Source: Dietzia alimentaria 72 (lineage in GTDB: Bacteria > Actinomycetota > Actinomycetes > Mycobacteriales > Mycobacteriaceae). From it: DNA of 64,000 nt. Positions 17,424-30,345 of the stretch are shown one piece after another (within the stretch, counting starts at the first letter, position 1; each line of letters begins with the position of its first letter). A model generated the notes under the pieces. That model searched no databases. It had not been told where the DNA came from and saw only the letters and a list, made by a program, of their open reading frames with translations. The position numbers and the translations under genes were made by a program. The DNA is taken from positions 1-64,000 of the forward strand of contig NZ_AGFF01000020.1 in assembly GCF_000226215.1 (NCBI RefSeq), read 5' to 3'.

Positions 17424-20400
17424 TTGGCAGTCTCCCGCCAGACCACGTCAGTCTCCACTGTTCCCGGTGCGCCCCGGAGAGTTTCGTTCGCGAAACTCTC
17501 TGAGCCGTTGCCGGTGCCAGGGCTGCTCGACCTCCAGACGGAGTCGTTCGAGTGGTTCATCGGTTCGGAGGAGTGGCAAGAGAGGGCCGCCTCGCGCGGC
17601 ACCACGAACCTCGAGGGAGGCCTGGAGTCCATCCTCAAGGAGATCTCCCCGATCGAGGACTTCTCCGGTTCAATGTCGCTCTCGTTCTCGGAGCCCTACT
17701 TCGAAGAGGTCAAGGCGTCCCTTGAGGACTGCCGTGAGAAGGACCGCACCTACGAGGCGCCGCTCTTCGTCACCGCCGAGTTCGAGAACACGGAAACCGG
17801 TGAGATCAAGTCCCAGACCGTCTTCATGGGTGATTTCCCCATGATGACCGATAAGGGCACGTTCATCATCAACGGGACCGAGCGTGTCGTGGTCTCGCAG
17901 CTCGTCCGGTCGCCCGGTGTCTACTTCGACCGCTCACGTGACAAGTCGACGGAAAAGGACGTCCACTCCGTCAAGGTCATCCCGTCGCGCGGCGCGTGGC
18001 TGGAGTTCGACGTCGACAAGCGCGACACCGTCGGCGTGCGTATCGACCGCAAGCGCCGCCAGTCCGTCACCGTGTTGCTCAAGGCGCTCGGTTGGACCAC
18101 CACGGAGATCAAGGAGCGCTACGGCTTCTCCGAGATCATGATGTCCACCCTCGAGAAGGACACCGTCGAGGACACGGACCAGGCGCTGCTCGAGATCTAC
18201 CGCAAGTTGCGTCCGGGCGAGCCGCCCACCCGCGAGTCGGCCGAGGCACTCCTCGAGAACCTGTTTTTCAAGGAGAAGCGTTACGACCTGGCCCGCGTGG
18301 GCCGCTACAAGGTCAACCGCAAGCTCGGGCTGCCCGACCCCGAGGGCGACGCGACAACCACGCTGACGCGTGAAGACATCGCCGCCACCATCGAGTACCT
18401 CGTCCGTCTCCACGCCAGCGATGAGTCGATGCAGGTCGAGGGTGGCCGTGAGGTGCCGGTCGAGGTCGACGATATCGATCACTTCGGTAACCGTCGTCTG
18501 CGTACCGTCGGTGAGCTCATCCAGAACCAGGTTCGCGTCGGACTGTCCCGCATGGAGCGCGTCGTCCGCGAACGCATGACCACGCAAGACTCCGAGGCGA
18601 TCACCCCGCAGTCGCTGATCAACATCCGGCCTATCACGGCTGCGCTCAAGGAGTTCTTCGGAACGTCCCAGATGTCGCAGTTCATGGACCAGAACAACCC
18701 GCTTTCGGGCCTGACTCACAAGCGTCGCCTGTCGGCGCTCGGCCCCGGAGGTCTGTCGCGTGAGCGCGCCGGCCTCGAGGTCCGCGACGTCCACGCCTCG
18801 CACTACGGTCGGATGTGTCCGATCGAGACACCCGAGGGGCCGAACATCGGTCTGATCGGTTCGCTCTCGGTGTACGCGCGGGTCAACCCGTTCGGCTTCA
18901 TCGAGACGCCGTACCGGCGCGTCGTCGATGGACTCGTCACCGATGAGGTGGACTACCTGACGGCCGACGAGGAGGACCGCCACGTCGTGGCGCAGGCCAA
19001 CTCGGAGATCGGCGCGGACAACCGCTTCGTCGAGGACCGCATCCTCGTGCGCAAGAAGCACGGCGATGTCGAGATGGTCGAGCCGGGCGACGTCGACTTC
19101 ATGGACGTCTCGCCGCGTCAGATGGTCTCCGTGGCCACCGCGATGATCCCGTTCCTCGAGCATGACGACGCCAACCGTGCCCTGATGGGCGCGAACATGC
19201 AGCGTCAGTCGGTGCCGCTGCTCCGGTCCGAGTCGCCGCTCGTCGGCACCGGAATGGAGTTGCGCGCCGCGGTCGACGCGGGCGACGTGGTCGTCAACAC
19301 CTCCGCCGGAATGGTGGAGGAGGTTTCCGCCGACTTCATCACGGTGATGGACGACGACGGCGGTCGTCAGACCTACCGGTTGTCCAAGTTCGCACGCTCG
19401 AACCAGGGCACATGCTCGAACCAGCGTCCGATCGTGGACGAGGGCATGCGTGTCGAGGCCGGTCAGGTTCTCGCCGACGGCCCGTGCACCGAGAACGGTG
19501 AGATGGCTCTCGGCAAGAACCTGCTCGTGGCGATCATGCCGTGGGAGGGCCACAACTACGAGGACGCGATCATCCTCTCGCAGCGACTGGTGGAGGAGGA
19601 CGTGCTCACGTCCATCCACATCGAGGAGCACGAGATCGATGCCCGCGACACCAAGTTGGGCGCCGAGGAGATCACGCGCGATATCCCCAACGTCTCCGAA
19701 GAGGTCCTCGCTGACCTCGACGACCGCGGCATCGTGCGCATCGGCGCCGAGGTCCGCGACGGCGACGTGCTCGTCGGCAAGGTCACGCCCAAGGGTGAGA
19801 CCGAGCTGACCCCGGAGGAGCGCCTCTTGCGCGCCATCTTCGGTGAGAAGGCGCGCGAGGTGCGCGACACCTCGCTCAAGGTTCCGCACGGTGAGTCCGG
19901 AAAGGTGATCGGCGTCCGCGTGTTCTCGCGCGATGACGACGACGACCTGCCCCCCGGCGTCAACGAGTTGGTCCGCGTGTACGTGGCGCAGAAGCGCAAG
20001 ATCCAGGACGGCGACAAGCTCGCCGGTCGCCACGGCAACAAGGGCGTCATCGGCAAGATTCTCGCCGCTGAGGACATGCCCTTCATGCCCGACGGCACGC
20101 CGGTGGACATCATTCTCAACACCCACGGTGTCCCTCGTCGTATGAACATCGGTCAGATCATGGAGACCCACCTCGGCTGGTTGGCCAAGGCGGGCTGGGA
20201 AGTTCCGCGTGAGGGAGACGGTTCCCTGCCCGACTGGGCGGCCAAGCTGCCGGAGGAGCTCCACCGCGTCGAGGCCGGCACCAACACCGCCACGCCCGTC
20301 TTCGACGGCGCCGCGGACACGGAGATCACCGGCCTTCTCGATCACACCCTCCCGAACCGTGATGGTGAGCGGATGGTCAAGGGCGACGGCAAGGCGACCC

Positions 20401-20912
20401 TGATCGACGGTCGTTCGGGTGAGCCGTTCCCGTACCCGGTCGCGGTCGGCTACATGTACATCCTGAAGCTCCATCACCTCGTGGACGACAAGATCCACGC
20501 GCGGTCGACGGGTCCGTACTCGATGATCACCCAGCAGCCGCTCGGCGGTAAGGCCCAGTTCGGTGGCCAGCGCTTCGGTGAGATGGAGTGCTGGGCCATG
20601 CAGGCCTACGGTGCGGCGTACACGCTGCAGGAGTTGCTCACGATCAAGTCCGACGACGTCGTGGGCCGTGTGAAGGTCTACGAGGCGATCGTCAAGGGAG
20701 AGAACATCCCGGAGCCCGGTATTCCGGAGTCCTTCAAGGTTCTTCTCAAGGAGCTCCAGTCGCTGTGTCTCAACGTCGAGGTCCTCTCGAGCGACGGCCA
20801 GGCCGTCTCGCTCGGCGAGGGCGATGACGACGACCTCGACCGGACCGCGGCGAACCTCGGGATCAACCTTTCCCGCGACGAGTCCTCGACGGCCGACGAG
20901 CTGGCCCAGTAG
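17424..20912 (+). CDS. rpoB: DNA-directed RNA polymerase subunit beta
   Basis: A 1162-residue beta subunit, full length for an actinobacterium and without an intein. The N-terminus reads (M)[20 protein letters not shown]. The rifampicin pocket (from about residue 413) reads [17 protein letters not shown] and continues [14 protein letters not shown], so the Asp, His and Ser positions most often mutated in resistant strains are wild type. Residue 417 is Met where Leu is usual. The catalytic-side motif [12 protein letters not shown] and the C-terminal [15 protein letters not shown] are present. It is followed by rpoC after 124 bases and is transcribed from its own promoter at 17209. Confidence 0.99.
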   Translation: MAVSRQTTSVSTVPGAPRRVSFAKLSEPLPVPGLLDLQTESFEWFIGSEEWQERAASRGTTNLEGGLESILKEISPIEDFSGSMSLSFSEPYFEEVKASLEDCREKDRTYEAPLFVTAEFENTETGEIKSQTVFMGDFPMMTDKGTFIINGTERVVVSQLVRSPGVYFDRSRDKSTEKDVHSVKVIPSRGAWLEFDVDKRDTVGVRIDRKRRQSVTVLLKALGWTTTEIKERYGFSEIMMSTLEKDTVEDTDQALLEIYRKLRPGEPPTRESAEALLENLFFKEKRYDLARVGRYKVNRKLGLPDPEGDATTTLTREDIAATIEYLVRLHASDESMQVEGGREVPVEVDDIDHFGNRRLRTVGELIQNQVRVGLSRMERVVRERMTTQDSEAITPQSLINIRPITAALKEFFGTSQMSQFMDQNNPLSGLTHKRRLSALGPGGLSRERAGLEVRDVHASHYGRMCPIETPEGPNIGLIGSLSVYARVNPFGFIETPYRRVVDGLVTDEVDYLTADEEDRHVVAQANSEIGADNRFVEDRILVRKKHGDVEMVEPGDVDFMDVSPRQMVSVATAMIPFLEHDDANRALMGANMQRQSVPLLRSESPLVGTGMELRAAVDAGDVVVNTSAGMVEEVSADFITVMDDDGGRQTYRLSKFARSNQGTCSNQRPIVDEGMRVEAGQVLADGPCTENGEMALGKNLLVAIMPWEGHNYEDAIILSQRLVEEDVLTSIHIEEHEIDARDTKLGAEEITRDIPNVSEEVLADLDDRGIVRIGAEVRDGDVLVGKVTPKGETELTPEERLLRAIFGEKAREVRDTSLKVPHGESGKVIGVRVFSRDDDDDLPPGVNELVRVYVAQKRKIQDGDKLAGRHGNKGVIGKILAAEDMPFMPDGTPVDIILNTHGVPRRMNIGQIMETHLGWLAKAGWEVPREGDGSLPDWAAKLPEELHRVEAGTNTATPVFDGAADTEITGLLDHTLPNRDGERMVKGDGKATLIDGRSGEPFPYPVAVGYMYILKLHHLVDDKIHARSTGPYSMITQQPLGGKAQFGGQRFGEMECWAMQAYGAAYTLQELLTIKSDDVVGRVKVYEAIVKGENIPEPGIPESFKVLLKELQSLCLNVEVLSSDGQAVSLGEGDDDDLDRTAANLGINLSRDESSTADELAQ

Positions 20913-20918
20913 GCGGGA

Positions 20919-21008
20919 GGGCGGCGCCGCCGCCCGATCCCCGCACCCGACAGTTTGAGTTCCACCACGGCGGGCCCCATACCGGCCCCACCCCGCGAGG
21001 GGCCCGCC
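20919..21008 (+). other. two hairpins in the rpoB-rpoC gap
   Basis: A 7-bp stem GGGCGGC/GCCGCCC (20919-20925 with 20929-20935) starts seven bases after the rpoB stop. A 10-bp perfect stem GGCGGGCCCC/GGGGCCCGCC (20969-20978 with 20999-21008) ends 12 bases before the rpoC Shine-Dalgarno. They may serve mRNA processing or partial termination; this is inferred from position only. Confidence 0.5.
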
Positions 21009-21036
21009 ATCATCCCACTTGGGAAAGGACGCCTAC

Positions 21037-24996
<3,960 letters not shown>

Positions 24997-25039
24997 GCAC
25001 GGTTCCCGTCGCCGGTCACCGGCCGCGGACAGTGGACGA

Positions 25040-25079
25040 CACCGGACCCCCGAGCACCACGTGTGCCGGGGGTCCGGTG
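25040..25079 (+). terminator. hairpin terminator after rpoC
   Basis: A perfect 13-bp inverted repeat (25040-25052 with 25067-25079). Its loop contains a further GCAC/GTGC pairing. It lies 43 bases after the rpoC stop. No T-run follows. Confidence 0.75.
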
Positions 25080-25095
25080 CGTTCACCCGGCCGTG

Positions 25096-25125
25096 TTCTG
25101 ACCACAGGAGAACGTGTTCTAGACT
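25096..25125 (+). promoter_or_regulatory. candidate promoter of the glycosyltransferase locus
   Basis: TTCTGA at 25096-25101 and TAGACT at 25120-25125 are 18 bases apart. The predicted start of transcription falls on or next to ATG 25132, which opens a short frame overlapping the glycosyltransferase start. Confidence 0.45.
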
Positions 25126-25131
25126 TGCGCG

Positions 25132-25272
25132 ATGTGCCCTCGGCTGCTGCGAACATCACAGCAGGTGGGGGCCGATGACCGGAAAGGAGGCGATCGGACG
25201 TGCGGATCGCACTGCTCTCGTATAGGAGCAAGCCACACGGCGGTGGCCAGGGCGTCTACGTCCGGCACCTGA
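25132..25272 (+). CDS. possible leaderless upstream peptide (46 aa)
   Basis: ATG 25132 lies six bases after the TAGACT hexamer, the spacing of a leaderless mRNA. It opens a 46-codon frame, MCPRLLRTSQQVGADDRKGG at its start, that runs across the ribosome-binding site and start of the next gene and stops at 25272. It has three cysteines and no recognised domain. It may be a regulatory uORF or chance. Confidence 0.2.
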   Translation: MCPRLLRTSQQVGADDRKGGDRTCGSHCSRIGASHTAVARASTSGT

Positions 25273-26576
25273 GCCGTGAACTGGCGGCCCTCGGGCACAC
25301 CGTCGAGGTGTTCTCCGGTCAGCCGTATCCGGAGCTCGATCCGGGCCCCAGCCTGACGAGGATCCCGAGCCTCGACCTGTATAACGACGCCGATCCGTTC
25401 CGCACCCCGCACCCCCGGGAGATCCGCGATGGGATCGACGTGCTCGAGGTGGTCACTATGTGGACCGCCGGGTTCCCCGAGCCCCGGACCTTCAGCAAGC
25501 GCGCGGCACGGACACTGAGTTCCCGACTCGCAGATTTCGATGTGGTGCACGACAACCAATGTCTGGGCACCGGCCTGCTCGACCTGGAGAAGGCAGGCTT
25601 CCCCGTGGTCGCCACTGTCCATCACCCGATCACGCGAGACCGCGAACTGGCGTTAAAAGAGGCTCCTCTCCACAAGAAGATCACCACGTGGCGCTGGTTC
25701 GGCTTTCTCGGTATGCAGAAGCGGGTCTCGCGTCGACTGCACGAGATCATCACGGTCTCGTCCAACTCCGCCGTAGACATCGCCACCGACTTCGGCGTCG
25801 ACCCGGACCGGATCGTGACCATTCCGCTGGGCGTGGACACCGACCGATTTCATAATCGCCGTGAGCGTGAGCCGGGCCGACTGGTGTGTGTGGCCAGCGC
25901 GGACCAGCCGCTCAAGGGTGTGCCGATTCTGCTTCGTGCCCTCGCCAAGGTCCGTGAGGAGCACCCCGGCGTGCGGCTGACCCTGGTCTCCAAGCTCAAG
26001 CCCAAGGGTGAGGCCGCCAAGCTGCTGGACTCGTTGAAACTGCGTGACGCCGTGGAGTTGGTGTCGGGGGTCGACGACGACGAGCTCGCCGAGCTGGTCG
26101 GCAGCGCCGAGATCTCGGTGGTGCCCAGCATGTACGAGGGATTCTCCCTACCGGCGGTGGAGGCCATGTCCAGTGGATGCGCGCTCATCGCCTCCCGTGC
26201 GGGGGCCTTGCCTGAGGTCGTGGGCACCGATGACATCGCGGCCCGCCTGGTCGAGCCGGGCGACATCGACGGGCTCGCCCACGAGATCAGTGCGCTCCTG
26301 GCCGACCCGGCGGAGCGGCGCAGGCTGTCCGAGGGGGGACGAGCCCGCGTCATGGAGCGTTACAGCTGGGCCGCGGTGGCCCGCAGGACCGCCGAGGTCT
26401 ACGAGGCGGCGATCGCACGTGTTCGCGGCGAGAGACCACCAGAATTAACGGACGGACCGGTTCTCGGACCGGATCAGGCCGAGCTAGACGAGCACGTCAC
26501 CGACGACGTGTCCGAGGTGCTTCCGGGGGGTTCCGGAGAGTATGACATCCGCAAACAGGAGGACGCCGCATGTTGA
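25200..26576 (+). CDS. GT4-type glycosyltransferase
   Basis: A 458-residue glycosyltransferase of the GT-B fold, GT4 family. The N-terminal acceptor domain begins MRIALLSYRSKPHGGGQGVY with the Gly-rich loop. The donor domain includes PLGVDTDRF and the nucleotide-sugar motif SMYEGFSLPAVEAMSSG, with the E-x7-E glutamates. GTG 25200 follows GGAAAGGAGG at 25181-25190. The last 50 residues are acidic and unconserved. It overlaps the next gene by seven bases, so the two are probably coupled. Donor sugar and acceptor are unknown; the neighbours suggest a modified lipid or isoprenoid. Confidence 0.88.
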   Translation: MRIALLSYRSKPHGGGQGVYVRHLSRELAALGHTVEVFSGQPYPELDPGPSLTRIPSLDLYNDADPFRTPHPREIRDGIDVLEVVTMWTAGFPEPRTFSKRAARTLSSRLADFDVVHDNQCLGTGLLDLEKAGFPVVATVHHPITRDRELALKEAPLHKKITTWRWFGFLGMQKRVSRRLHEIITVSSNSAVDIATDFGVDPDRIVTIPLGVDTDRFHNRREREPGRLVCVASADQPLKGVPILLRALAKVREEHPGVRLTLVSKLKPKGEAAKLLDSLKLRDAVELVSGVDDDELAELVGSAEISVVPSMYEGFSLPAVEAMSSGCALIASRAGALPEVVGTDDIAARLVEPGDIDGLAHEISALLADPAERRRLSEGGRARVMERYSWAAVARRTAEVYEAAIARVRGERPPELTDGPVLGPDQAELDEHVTDDVSEVLPGGSGEYDIRKQEDAAC

Positions 26577-27289
26577 CCGCTGACTTTGACCGTCTGGGGG
26601 TCACCCCCGGCATGCGAGCCATCGATGTGGGAGCAGGTCTCGGCCGCCACACCTTCGAGCTCTACCGGCGCGGAGCCGATGTGACAGCGTTCGATCAGAA
26701 CGCTGAAGAAATGCAGCAGGTCGCGGACATGATCGGTGCTATGGAAGCCGAGGGGCACGGACTGCCGGAGTCGAAGGGCGAAGCGGTGACCGGCGATGCG
26801 CTGGCGATGCCGTACGACGACGCCACCTTCGACCTCGTCCTGATCTCCGAGGTGCTCGAGCACGTCCCCGAGGACACCAAGGCGATCGCTGAACTCGTGC
26901 GCATCCTCAAGCCGGGCGGCGTTGCCGCGGTCACCGTGCCTCGCGAATGGCCGGAGAAGCTCTGCTGGAAACTCTCAGACGCGTATCACTCGAACCCGGG
27001 CGGGCACTGCCGCATCTACACGGCCGAGGAGCTGAGCTACAAGCTCCGCGCGGCCGGCCTGGAGGTCACAGGCACCGGTTTCGCACACGCACTGCACGCG
27101 CCCTACTGGTGGCTCAAGTGCGCCGTGGGTACCGAGAACGACGACCACCCGCTCCCGAAGGCGTACCACAAGCTGCTGGTGTGGGACCTGATGAAGGGGC
27201 CGTGGGTCACGCGGACCGCGGAAAAGCTCCTCAACCCTGTGATGGGGAAGTCCATCGTGTTCTATCTGCGTAAGCCCGTGGAGGCCTGA
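26570..27289 (+). CDS. class I SAM-dependent methyltransferase
   Basis: A 239-residue methyltransferase of the Methyltransf_11 type. Motif I is DVGAGLGRHTFEL, the acidic end of strand 2 is TAFDQN, and LISEVLEHVPEDTKAIAELV is the post-I/II region with LKPGG. ATG 26570 overlaps the glycosyltransferase end and follows AGGAGG. It is the second gene of a compact run with the glycosyltransferase and toroid protein, and would methylate the same unknown product. Confidence 0.87.
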   Translation: MLTADFDRLGVTPGMRAIDVGAGLGRHTFELYRRGADVTAFDQNAEEMQQVADMIGAMEAEGHGLPESKGEAVTGDALAMPYDDATFDLVLISEVLEHVPEDTKAIAELVRILKPGGVAAVTVPREWPEKLCWKLSDAYHSNPGGHCRIYTAEELSYKLRAAGLEVTGTGFAHALHAPYWWLKCAVGTENDDHPLPKAYHKLLVWDLMKGPWVTRTAEKLLNPVMGKSIVFYLRKPVEA

Positions 27290-27295
27290 TCGTCC

Positions 27296-28426
27296 GTGCA
27301 GATGAGTGTTAACGGCGTCGTCCGTCCCCGTCCCGTCCCCAGCGTCCCGGGCGTCCTCGACGCGGAGGCCGCGCGTGCGACCGGTGAGTGGATCGCCTCG
27401 GTGCAGAAGCCGAACGGCGAGATCCCATGGTTCACCGGGGGCCATACCGATCCCTGGGACCACGTGGAGTCCGCGATGGGCCTGTCGGTCGCAGGCCAGT
27501 GGGAGGCTGCGGAGAAGGCCTACGGCTTCCTGCGGGACAGTCAGCGCGCGGACGGATCCTGGCCCGTCAAGTGGCAGGACGGCGAAATCGTGGACTCGGA
27601 TACCGACTCCAATTTCTGCGCCTACATCGCGGTGGGCGTGTGGCATCACCACATGGTTTCGGCGACGCCCGGGTTTCTCGAGTCGATGTGGCCCACGGTA
27701 CGCCGGGCGCTGGACCTCGTCCTGGCACACCAGGGCCCTGCGGGGCAGATGTGGTGGGGCTCGAGTGAACGCGGCTACTGTGATGAGGCCCTGATCACCG
27801 GGTCGTCGAGTATCCATCACTCGCTGCGGTGTGGCGTGGTGATCGCGGAGGCGCTCGGGGAAGACGGAGCGGAATGGGCCCACGCCGCGGACAGGCTCGG
27901 GCACGCACTGCGCGCACACCCAGAACTGTTCACCCCCAAAACAGAGTTCTCGATGGACTGGTACTACCCGGTGCTGGCGGGCGTGATGGTGGGGGACCAG
28001 GCGCGCCAGCGAATCGACTCACGGTGGGACGATTTCGTGGTTGAAGGACTGGGTATCCGGTGCGTCGATCACCGACCCTGGGTCACCGGCGCCGAGACGT
28101 GTGAGTTGGTGCTCGCCCTGGAGGCGGCCGGCATGCATGATCTGGCGCTCGAGCAATTCACCAACATGCAGCATCTGCGCGACGACGACGGTTCCTACTG
28201 GACCGGTCTGGTCTTCGCGGACGGCAAGCGGTGGCCCGTCGAGCTGAGCACCTGGACTGCGGCGGTCATGCTGCTGGCCGCAGACGCGCTCTCGCGCACC
28301 ACGCCGGGTAACCAGATCTTCCGCTACGTGTCCGACCACACCATGGAACTCCTGCGGTCCCAGCCTGGAGATCCCGCAGAATGCGCTCCGGACGAGGTGT
28401 GCCTACCGGCAGGCGTTGTGCGTTAG
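27296..28426 (+). CDS. prenyltransferase/terpenoid-cyclase-like alpha-alpha toroid protein
   Basis: A 376-residue protein with repeated QW-like elements: QKPNGEIPWF, SQRADGSWPVKW, HQGPAGQMWWGS and DDDGSYWTG. These are the marks of the alpha/alpha toroid shared by squalene cyclases and prenyltransferase beta subunits. The class II cyclase DxDD motif is not present as such; a DSDTDSN stretch is at about residues 99-105. It may bind or modify an isoprenoid, or be a non-catalytic toroid. GTG 27296 with GGAGG nine bases upstream is preferred to ATG 27302. It lies six bases after the methyltransferase. Confidence 0.7.
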   Translation: MQMSVNGVVRPRPVPSVPGVLDAEAARATGEWIASVQKPNGEIPWFTGGHTDPWDHVESAMGLSVAGQWEAAEKAYGFLRDSQRADGSWPVKWQDGEIVDSDTDSNFCAYIAVGVWHHHMVSATPGFLESMWPTVRRALDLVLAHQGPAGQMWWGSSERGYCDEALITGSSSIHHSLRCGVVIAEALGEDGAEWAHAADRLGHALRAHPELFTPKTEFSMDWYYPVLAGVMVGDQARQRIDSRWDDFVVEGLGIRCVDHRPWVTGAETCELVLALEAAGMHDLALEQFTNMQHLRDDDGSYWTGLVFADGKRWPVELSTWTAAVMLLAADALSRTTPGNQIFRYVSDHTMELLRSQPGDPAECAPDEVCLPAGVVR

Positions 28427-28446
28427 TCTTCCGGAAGCCACGGCTG

Positions 28447-28468
28447 GACACCTGTCTGATCAGGTGTC
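28447..28468. promoter_or_regulatory. inverted repeat, operator or terminator
   Basis: GACACCTG at 28447-28454 and CAGGTGTC at 28461-28468 form a perfect 8-bp inverted repeat with a six-base centre. It lies between the toroid gene and the LLM oxidoreductase, 35 bases before the latter. It fits a dimeric repressor site; a weak terminator is the alternative. Confidence 0.45.
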
Positions 28469-28502
28469 AGTCGTCGCGCCGGACGCGCATGAGGTAGAAC
28501 GT

Positions 28503-29360
28503 ATGGAGTTCGGACTGACACTGTTCAGCAGTGATCGGGGAATTCGCCCGACCACGGCCGCGGTCGCCGCCGAGAACGCCGGCTTCTCGGCGTTCTACGT
28601 GCCGGAGCACACCCACATCCCGGTCCGGCGGGAGGCGGCCCACCCCGGGACCGGGGGCGCGGAACTGCCCGATGAGCGGTACTCGCGGACTCTCGACCCG
28701 TGGGTCGCGTTGGGGGCTGCCGCCGCCGTCACCTCGACGATCCGCCTCGGCACCGCGGTCTCAATCCCGGTCGAGAGCGATCCCATCACGCTGGCCAAGA
28801 CCATCGCTTCGGTGGACCACCTCTCGGACGGGCGCACCGTTCTAGGGGTGGGATACGGCTGGAATCTCGACGAGATGGCCGACCACAACGTCCCGCCGAA
28901 GCGACGTCGCACCATGCTCCGCGAGTATCTCGAAGCGATGCGGGAGCTGTGGACCCACGACAAAGCCGAGTACCACGGTGAGTTCGTCGACTTCGGTCCC
29001 AGCTGGGCGTGGCCCAAAACCGTCCGGAAGCCCGGCCCGCTCACGCTCGTCGGGGCGGCGGGGAACGAGAAGAACCTCAAGTGGATCTGCCGCAGCGCCG
29101 ACGGCTGGATGACGACCCCGATCTCTGACGACATCTCCGGCAGTGTGCGAAAGCTCCGTGAGCTGTGGGCGGAGGCCGGACGTGAGGGTGAGCCGTACAT
29201 CGTGGTTCTCGACGGCAAGCCGATCCCGGAGAAGATCGACGCGTACCGAGAGCTCGGCGTCCACGAGCTGGTGTACGGCACGCCGGACCGCGCCGAGGAC
29301 GAGGTGCTCGCCTACATTGAGCGTCTAGCGGGCAAGCTCGGACTGGACGCGATCGCCTGA
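28503..29360 (+). CDS. LLM-class F420-dependent oxidoreductase
   Basis: A 285-residue TIM-barrel flavin/F420 oxidoreductase of the luciferase-like monooxygenase class, close to the TIGR03619 group. The N-terminus MEFGLTLFSSDRGIRP, LGTAVSIPVESDPI and DHLSDGRTVLGVGYGWN are class signatures. The enzyme would carry hydride on deazaflavin F420 to an unknown substrate. ATG 28503 follows a GAGG about eight bases upstream. It may belong to the preceding glycosyltransferase locus, although an inverted repeat separates them. Confidence 0.85.
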   Translation: MEFGLTLFSSDRGIRPTTAAVAAENAGFSAFYVPEHTHIPVRREAAHPGTGGAELPDERYSRTLDPWVALGAAAAVTSTIRLGTAVSIPVESDPITLAKTIASVDHLSDGRTVLGVGYGWNLDEMADHNVPPKRRRTMLREYLEAMRELWTHDKAEYHGEFVDFGPSWAWPKTVRKPGPLTLVGAAGNEKNLKWICRSADGWMTTPISDDISGSVRKLRELWAEAGREGEPYIVVLDGKPIPEKIDAYRELGVHELVYGTPDRAEDEVLAYIERLAGKLGLDAIA

Positions 29361-29414
29361 CGTTCTCAGGTGACCGGAGTGGTTCATCACCGGAATCGTG
29401 TCGGTGGTCGTCGG

Positions 29415-29420
29415 TACGAT
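29415..29420 (+). promoter_or_regulatory. -10 hexamer implying a leaderless mRNA
   Basis: TACGAT at 29415-29420 is followed by six bases and then ATG 29427. No Shine-Dalgarno at a useful distance is present. A convincing -35 was not found. Confidence 0.4.
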
Positions 29421-29426
29421 GAGGCT

Positions 29427-30332
29427 ATGGACAACAACGGTTCCTCCGCCCCAGTTGTCGCACCGGTCGTGGTCATTACGGGAGCTGGCGGTGGGCTCGG
29501 CGCCGCAACCGCCTCCCTCTACGCGGCTCGGGGTTGGCGAGTCGTCGCTGTTGACCTGAAGGCTCCAGCCGGAGGAACCAACATCACGCCGCTCGCCGCG
29601 GATGTCACCGACGCCGCCGCGATGACCGGCCTCGCGGATCGCGTGCGTAGCGACCTGGGTCGCCTTGACACTGTGATCACCTTCGCCGGAATCCTAGGCA
29701 TCGGCCCGCTTGGTGAGACTGACCCCGAGCGGGTGCAGAAGGTGTTGGACGTCAACGTCATGGGCACCGTCCGCACCGTCCACGCCCTGTTCGACCTGTT
29801 GCGCGAAAGCGGCGGGCGGGTTGTGCTCATCAGTTCTGAGACCGGCCCGCAGCACGGTATGCCTATGAACGGCGCCTACGCGATGAGTAAGCACGCGATC
29901 GAGGCCTACGGGGACGCACTACGGCGCGAGCTGATGTTCCTCGGCATGGACGTCGTCGTGGTGCAGCCGGGCCCGTTCCGCACCGGAATGACCGCCTCGA
30001 TTCGTCGTCGATTCCAGGAATCCACCGTTCGCGGTTCAGTGTTCGCGGCGATGGCCGAGGTGATGGGGGAGATGGCTGCGGGGGAGGACGACGCGGCCTC
30101 TGACCCGGCGGTCCTCGCGCAGGCGGTGTGGACCGCCGGAACCACCGCCCGCCCCCGTCACCGCTACGCCGTCCGTTGGAACCTGGGTCGCCGACTCCTC
30201 GACCACCTGCCGGTGCCGCTGGTGGACAAGGCACTCGCGTTGGCGCTGGGTGGTCGGATCGATGCCAAGACGCGTGAGATGGAACGCGAGTCCATGGAGG
30301 CCCAGGCGGGCATGAGTGAGGTCGTCGAATGA
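29427..30332 (+). CDS. short-chain dehydrogenase/reductase
   Basis: A 301-residue SDR. The cofactor motif is TGAGGGLG near the N-terminus, the catalytic serine is in LISSETGPQ and the Tyr/Lys pair in YAMSKHA. The C-terminal extension after residue 220 is long and charged, as in many actinobacterial SDRs acting on lipids or steroids. ATG 29427 is chosen on the -10 spacing; a GTG at 29370 would place the -10 inside the gene. Substrate unknown. The pirin gene follows 13 bases later. Confidence 0.87.
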   Translation: MDNNGSSAPVVAPVVVITGAGGGLGAATASLYAARGWRVVAVDLKAPAGGTNITPLAADVTDAAAMTGLADRVRSDLGRLDTVITFAGILGIGPLGETDPERVQKVLDVNVMGTVRTVHALFDLLRESGGRVVLISSETGPQHGMPMNGAYAMSKHAIEAYGDALRRELMFLGMDVVVVQPGPFRTGMTASIRRRFQESTVRGSVFAAMAEVMGEMAAGEDDAASDPAVLAQAVWTAGTTARPRHRYAVRWNLGRRLLDHLPVPLVDKALALALGGRIDAKTREMERESMEAQAGMSEVVE

Positions 30333-30345
30333 GCGAGGAGACGGC

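Noticed and set aside
17934-20498. Very long open frame on the minus strand opposite rpoB
   Set aside because: It mirrors rpoB in a GC-rich genome where antisense frames stay open; its translation is low-complexity and matches no family.
25111-25120. LexA/SOS box (GAACGTGTTC) before the glycosyltransferase
   Set aside because: The arms are separated by two bases instead of the four or more in actinobacterial LexA sites, and the locus has no repair gene.
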